Below, one piece after another: positions 58,666-64,000 of a stretch of 64,000 nucleotides of DNA. Under the pieces are notes generated by a model. It saw nothing but the letters and a program-made list of their open reading frames with translations, was not told the DNA's origin and ran no database searches. The stretch is from Strongyloides papillosus (lineage: Eukaryota; Nematoda; Chromadorea; Rhabditida; Strongyloididae): contig SRSI01000009.1 of assembly GCA_005656395.1 (NCBI GenBank), positions 1,798,001 through 1,862,000 of the forward strand, in the 5' to 3' direction. The translations under genes were made by a program, and so were the position numbers. Every line of letters begins with the position of its first letter. Position 1 is the first letter of the stretch.

Positions 58666-60155
58666 ATGACAGAAAGTTTTGTTATTGTAAAATATAATTT
58701 TGAAGCTACAGGACCAAATGAATTAAGCATTAAAAAGAATCAAAGATTAAGGCTACTTGATGATTCAAAAGAATGGTGGAAGGTGAGTAGTTAATTTTTT
58801 TTATTTTTACTTACATATTTTGTAAAATTATATTTGTAATGCTTATATACAATTTTGTAGGTACAAGATGAAAATAATGCAACAGGATTTGTTCCGTCAA
58901 ATTATGTTCGCCGTGAAAAAGGAACTATTGCAGATGATAATTTATTAATGAATAAAAATTCGAATTTTGGAAGTTTAATGGACGATAAAAATAGCAATCA
59001 TAGTAGTACGAGTATGAAATCATCAAGTGATTCCAATAATTTGTTACAGAATTCAGGAAGGTATATTGAAAAGGTAAATATTTTATTGAATGTAGATAGT
59101 CATAGTGAGTCATTTTTAAATTAATTGATTTTACTTAATACTGATTGATTGTTATATTTATATATATATTATATATGTATTTATTAATATATTTAGTTAT
59201 TTGTTTTAGTATATTAAGAAAATTTTTAATTTAATGTTGCATTTAAAGTTTAAGATAATATCAATTCATATACTATACTACATACTTGACATTTAATATT
59301 TTATTGATTTGTATTTTTCAGAATAATTTACTTTCTCCTATGATTACAGTTGAAGGTACAAGATTATCATGTGGAATAGCCTTATATCCATATGAACCAC
59401 AAAGAGATGATGAACTAAAATTAAATAAAAATGATTTTGTAGAAATTCTAGAAAAAAGTCAAGATGGCTGGTGGAAAGGAAGATGTGGTAATTTAATTGG
59501 GTGGTTTCCGTCAAATTACATTGAAGAACAACAGATAATACCAACAATTTCAGAAAATGAGAAAATACTAGAAATTGTAGAAGCATTGTATAATTTTAAT
59601 GCACAAAATGATGAAGAATTATCATTCGATAAAGGTGAATTACTAGAAATATTAGATCATCCTGAGCATGATCCTGAATGGTGGTTGGCTAGAAACAGTA
59701 GAAATAAAACAGGATTAGTTCCTATAAATTATATAAAAGTAAAAGAAGCTTATCCTAAAGGAAGCTTATTCAACTTTTCGGGTTTGGAACATAAATTATT
59801 AAATCAAACAAAGCATGATACATCATCGAAATTTGGCAATCATTCATATTATTATGGAAAAATTTCACGTGAAATTGCTGAAAATCATCTTAATTCAAGG
59901 GGAGTTGAGGGTGATTTTTTAGTACGTGACTCAGAATCAAATCCAGGAGATTACTCTATAAGTTTGAAAGGAAATAAAAGAAATAAACATTTTTGGATTC
60001 AAGTTGATAAGCATTCTAATATATACAAAATTGGACAAAGAACATTTCCATCATTAGAATTGTTAATTGAACACTATAAATTACATCCAATATTTAGTTC
60101 TGATTCAACTAATGAAAAGTTGTTTTTAATTAAACCATTACCTAAAGAAACATAA
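58666..60155 (+). CDS. nck-1: NCK SH2/SH3 adaptor protein
   Basis: Exons 58666-58782, 58861-59073 and 59322-60155 join to 387 aa, close to vertebrate NCK (377). SH3-1 (about 4-58; EWWKVQDENN ... GFVPSNYV) is split by intron 1. SH3-2 (about 126-178; ALYPYEPQRDDEL, WWKGRC, GWFPSNYI) and SH3-3 (about 195-250; ALYNFNAQNDEEL, EWWLAR, GLVPINYI) follow. The C-terminal SH2 (about 287-377) has YYGKISREIAENHL and FLVRDSES with the phosphotyrosine-binding Arg. NCK links tyrosine-phosphorylated receptors to WASP, PAK and actin regulators. The order SH3-SH3-SH3-SH2 is diagnostic. The N-terminal ATG directly precedes SH3-1. Confidence 0.93.
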
Positions 60156-60544
60156 TGTCATTTTTTTAAAAATATATATATATATAATTTCTTTAAATTT
60201 TTCGATTTCAAAATAAATTTTACTAATAAACAGATAATTTTTTTTTAAATATATTGTACTTGTCACGTTTTTTTTAAATTAAACAATATTATTTCTTTAA
60301 ATTATTTCGATTTTGAAATAAATTTTTATGATAATAGATAATTTCATTTGAATCTATATTACTTTACATAAATAACAGTAAAATTATGACAGAAAAATTG
60401 AATAGTATTAAGTTTTATGACGAACTAAAATATAAAAATCAGCTTAACTGTAGTATAGATAAATTTTATAATTTTAATATATTCAAAATGGTATCGTTTT
60501 GGAAGTCATTCTTTTAACTAACTATTTTTGTGTAGTTTTTGAAA
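60156..60544. other. gap with a local direct duplication
   Basis: NCK 3' flank and ClC upstream region. It starts with a short TA repeat (about 60170-60185). Two copies of a roughly 53-base segment, 60187-60240 and 60292-60344, align at about 85 percent by eye. No coding content. Confidence 0.5.
60187..60344 (+). repeat. imperfect direct repeat, two ~53-base copies
   Basis: Copy 1 (60187-60240) and copy 2 (60292-60344) both start TTTCTTTAAAT, share a TTCGATTT core and end AGATAATTT. About 105 bases separate their starts. Probably a recent local tandem duplication in non-coding DNA. Confidence 0.5.
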
Positions 60545-63500
60545 ATGAGTGGAATACTAAAAAAAGAATTGGATAATTTAGAAAGAAGTTATAGTTATGA
60601 AAATACAGTCGTAAGTTGTTGCTTAAATTTTATTAGTTATATATTATAAATTTTAGCAATTAGGAAGATTTAGAATTCAAGATGATAATGAATTATCTAA
60701 GATTGATGAAGAAGATGAAGATAAAATAAAGGAAAGAGGAAAAAGTAAAATTGTAAGATTTGATTCATTTGATCCAAGAGAAGAATGGAAACAAGAAAAA
60801 AGGGCTCGAACATGGAGTGAATATTTTAAACGAATGTGTTCAAATTTTAATTTAGGAAGTTCGATGTTTCATTTTAGAGATCTTATAACAGATTGGCTTT
60901 GCCTTGCAGCACTAGGAATTATTTCATCTTTTCTTTCTATAATTATCGATAAATTAGTTGATAAAATGCAAATTTTTCAAAGAATACTAAAAAGTTTAAC
61001 TGATATAGAGAGTGATTTTTTCTTTTATGAAATTTTAGGTTATATTGGATGGACATTTTATACAGTTGTTCTTGTTTTATCTGCTGCATCTTTTGTACAT
61101 ACTGTAGCACCTCAAGCTATTGGTTCTGGTTTGCCAGAAATGAAAACTATCCTCCGAGGTGTTGTATTAAAAGATTTTTTAACATTTAGAACATTAATTT
61201 CCAAAGTTGTTGGCTTAGTTTTTATATTAGGAAGTGGAATACCGGTCGGTAAAATGGGTCCTTTTGTTCATATAGCAGCAATTATTGCAAATTTAATAAG
61301 TAATTTAGCAAAAAATATTGATTCGGCTTTTGCTAATGAAGCAAGAAAAACTGATATGTTGGCTGCTGGTTGTGCAGTAGGTGTAGCCTGCACTTTTTCT
61401 GCGCCTATTGGGGGAGTATTATTTTCAATTGAAGTAACAACAATGTATTTTAGTGTTAGGAACTATTGGAGAGGTTTTTTTGCTGCAGCATGTGGTGCAA
61501 CTGTTTTTAGACTACTTAAAATGACTTTTTTAGAATCAGATGTAACATTATTAGCTTTTTATCAAACAAATTTCCCAAAAGATAGTTTCGTAGCAGAGGA
61601 ATTAGTATTATTTGCTATTCTTGGATTTTTTTGTGGTATACTTGGAATGTGTTTTGTTAATTTTTATAAGAGTCTTGTTATGACATTAAGAACAAATAAA
61701 TTTGCAAAGAAATTATTTCAAAAGCATTGGATTGCTTACCCATCATTGATAGCATTTATTGTTGCATCAATAACATATCCCCGTGGATACGGAAGATTTT
61801 TAACGGGAAGATTTAAATTTACGAAAACATTAGTTGACCTATTTGCTAACTGTACTTGGCATAAAGATTTAAAATCAGTTGATTCACCTCATGGTTGTGA
61901 TGCTGAATTAATATCTGGATGGAGTAATCAAGAAGGATTAGGTCCATATAATGTTTTACTTGTTTTAACAATTTTCACATTCTCTTTTTTAATTTTATCA
62001 GCATTATGTAATTCAATGCCTATTCCATGTGGTATGTTTATGCCTGTCTTTGTTTGTGGAGCAGCTTTTGGACGTCTATTTGGTGAAATTGTTTCACAAA
62101 CATTTCCTGATGGAATGTCACCAATGACAGATCAACCGATATTTCCTGGTATATATGCTGTCGTTGGAGCGGCAGCTTTAACTGGTGCTATAACACATTC
62201 TGTTTCTGTTGTAGTTATTTGTTGTGAATTAACAGGTCAAGTAATTTATCTTATTCCATTAATGATTGCTGTATTGGTGGCAAATGGAGTTGCTACATAT
62301 TTTAGGCCTTCAATATATGATGTAATTATTAAAATAAAACATCTTCCATATCTTCCAGAAATTCCACCTTCAAATTCAATATTACATATGATAAGTGCTG
62401 AACATATTATGGTTTCACCTGTCGAATTTTTACCAAGAAAAGTTACGTATGAACAAATTAAAGATATATTAATAAAATTGAATAGAGTTAGAGCATTTCC
62501 GATTGTTGACAATAAAGAAAATATGATATTGTTAGGTTCAGTGTCTAGGAGATCATTGTTGGACCTATTAAATAGTGTAGTTGGTGAGGAGGCAAGGAAA
62601 AAAGAAGCAGAAAGACGAATTAAATTAGCTATATCTACAATTGATAGACACTTTAAAGAAGCTGCATTTTTGGATACATTTAAATCATCTGTAGTAAATG
62701 ATAGACGAAGTTATCAAGGAATACCACAAAATAAATCTGATAGTAGATTAAACGATAGAAAAACAAGTTGTCCAGAAACTAAAAGTTCATTTAGAAATTT
62801 AGCATGGTTAATTGATTGTAAAAAAATCGAAATATTAGGTAATAAACACGATGATTTTTCTAAAGGACGATTTATTGTTGAACCTATCAACGGTAAACCA
62901 AGCAATAATGATAGTGATATAAATGTTGGATTCTCCAGAAAACCTGGAAGGAGAAATGCTTTTATTGCAAATCACGATGATGATGAATGTGATAACCAGT
63001 ACAAAATTAACAGATCAAGAACATGTAGTGATACAATTAATGAGTCTAAAAATAATACAGAAGAAGCGAATAGTCCTTTTCATCAAGTTTCCTCTGATGT
63101 TGATTTGAAATCATATGTTAACACACATACAGGACTATTACATAATTCTCATGATTCTGAAATATCATTATCAAGTTGGTTTTTTCTCTTTTATCTTTTT
63201 TAATTATTATGTTTAGAATATTTTCGAGAAGCAAAAAAAAAGTTTCAATCACTTCAACTTTCTGTTTTTAATGGAAAACACGGTGAAGATTTACAAAATA
63301 TATCATGTGAATTAGATACAGATGAAATTATTGAATTTGAAAATCGTGTTCTTAAAGAAGAGACTATTATTTCTGATAATATTATTGATCCAGCTCCTTT
63401 CCAACTAGTACGTAGAACTTCTCTTTTTAAAGTTCATTCTCTATTTTCATTATTGGGACTTAGTAGAGCTTATGTTACAGATTGTGGTCGTTTGATTGGT

Positions 63501-64000
63501 GTTGTAGCTTTGAAAGACCTTAGAATTGCAATTCAAAAAGCACAATCTGCTGTAAATACAAAGCACATTAGAAAATTACATCGTAGAATGAGTGCAAATA
63601 TTGATAGTGATACTAGTATCTCTGAAATAAAAGAACCCGGTCCATATGTCCCCTCTGCTTTTATGAAAGAAAATGATGAACAATGTGAGTATACGAGACA
63701 AGTAAAAGAAGAAAGAAGTTTGGAAGAATCGCCTAGCGCTATCAGTTTACATGATATATTAACACCTCCACTAGAAGTAGTTAGACCACCATGTAGTCCA
63801 TTCTCTATGATTGAAAAAAACCCAAACAATAGAGATATGTTTACTATTGATGAAGAAAGTACATGTGATAGTAATTATGGAACAATACCTACGAATTGTC
63901 AAAATGATATGACAAAAGATTTAAATGTTAGTGAAGATGCCAAAAAAAGTGTCTCCTTTAATTTAAATGAAACAAATAATGAATTAGATAGAGCTTTATC
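60545..64000 (+). CDS. ClC-family chloride channel, 3' end cut by window
   Basis: Exons 60545-60610, 60657-63174 and 63217 onward, open to the window end (about 1122 residues so far). The membrane domain has the three ClC selectivity signatures: GSGLPEMKT (near residue 178), GKMGPFVH (220-227) and the N-terminal-of-helix-N block NSMPIPCGMFMPVFVCGAAFGR. A first CBS domain follows (PVEFLPRKVTYEQIKDIL ... GSVSRRSLLDLL), then a long hydrophilic linker, then the second CBS (FKVHSLFSLLGLSRAYVTDCGRLIGVVAL-type, in two parts). This is the plasma-membrane CLC-1/2 branch, like worm CLH channels. The gating Glu of GKEGP is Met (codon 61254-61256). Loss of this Glu usually alters fast gating and excludes proton exchange. 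The C terminus is missing only because the window ends. Confidence 0.9.

Noticed and set aside
1..64000. Bacterial-type features (operons with ribosome binding sites, CRISPR, insertion sequences, phage genes)
   Set aside because: The window is clearly eukaryotic with spliced genes; no direct-repeat array or transposase was seen.

Overview
The window is nuclear DNA of a nematode, most likely a clade IV worm of the Strongyloides type. It is very AT-rich, most introns are about 35-60 bases with GT...AG ends, and many long genes have no or few introns. The protein set is that of a worm: a DB-module secreted protein, a GLIT-1-like cholinesterase-fold protein, a C2-RGS protein, a NCK adaptor, a Dispatched/CHE-14 relative and a protease-dead M13 protein. 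Genus is inferred from composition and gene style. No rRNA, tRNA, CRISPR array, insertion sequence or bacterial feature was seen. Exon joins were checked by hand: unless stated, every joined gene keeps one open frame.

1-10.8 kb: a small minus-strand calcitonin/DH31-type neuropeptide precursor (two exons, 89 aa) diverges from a nine-exon 3-hydroxyacyl-CoA dehydrogenase. Then follow a Dispatched-family transporter and the RTEL1 helicase. 10.8-15 kb: a minus-strand orphan 7TM protein, a 2.2 kb non-coding stretch and a small unknown gene. 15-24 kb: divergent elongin C, a small secreted protein, a HIG1 protein, a doubtful two-exon remnant, FIS1 with a closely following small gene (possible operon), then MED27 head-to-head with a 654-aa unknown protein.

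24-34 kb: a rhodopsin-type orphan GPCR, a Cys-cluster membrane protein, 2.7 kb of non-coding DNA, a claudin-like VAB-9/TMEM47 protein and an M13 (neprilysin-family) protein whose zinc site is lost. 34-42 kb: a SAM methyltransferase closely followed by mitochondrial methionyl-tRNA synthetase, an unknown 247-aa protein, a low-complexity secreted Gly/Ser/Asn protein and the U5 snRNP factor AAR2.

42-64 kb: 3.8 kb of non-coding DNA holding two inverted-repeat elements, a C2-RGS protein, a DB-module secreted protein, an intronless V-ATPase subunit a, two small unknown genes, GLIT-1, NCK and a ClC channel that runs off the right edge.

The genes do not form one pathway. Several bear on neuronal or epithelial signalling and transport (neuropeptide, two GPCRs, RGS, NCK, ClC, V-ATPase, VAB-9, Dispatched, GLIT-1); others serve mitochondria (FIS1, HIG1, MetRS) or core gene expression (MED27, AAR2, RTEL1). 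No wholly new system stands out. The items most worth following are the short spliced calcitonin-type precursor, the ClC channel with Met in place of the gating Glu, the dead M13 ectoenzyme, and the structured island at about 45.05 kb.
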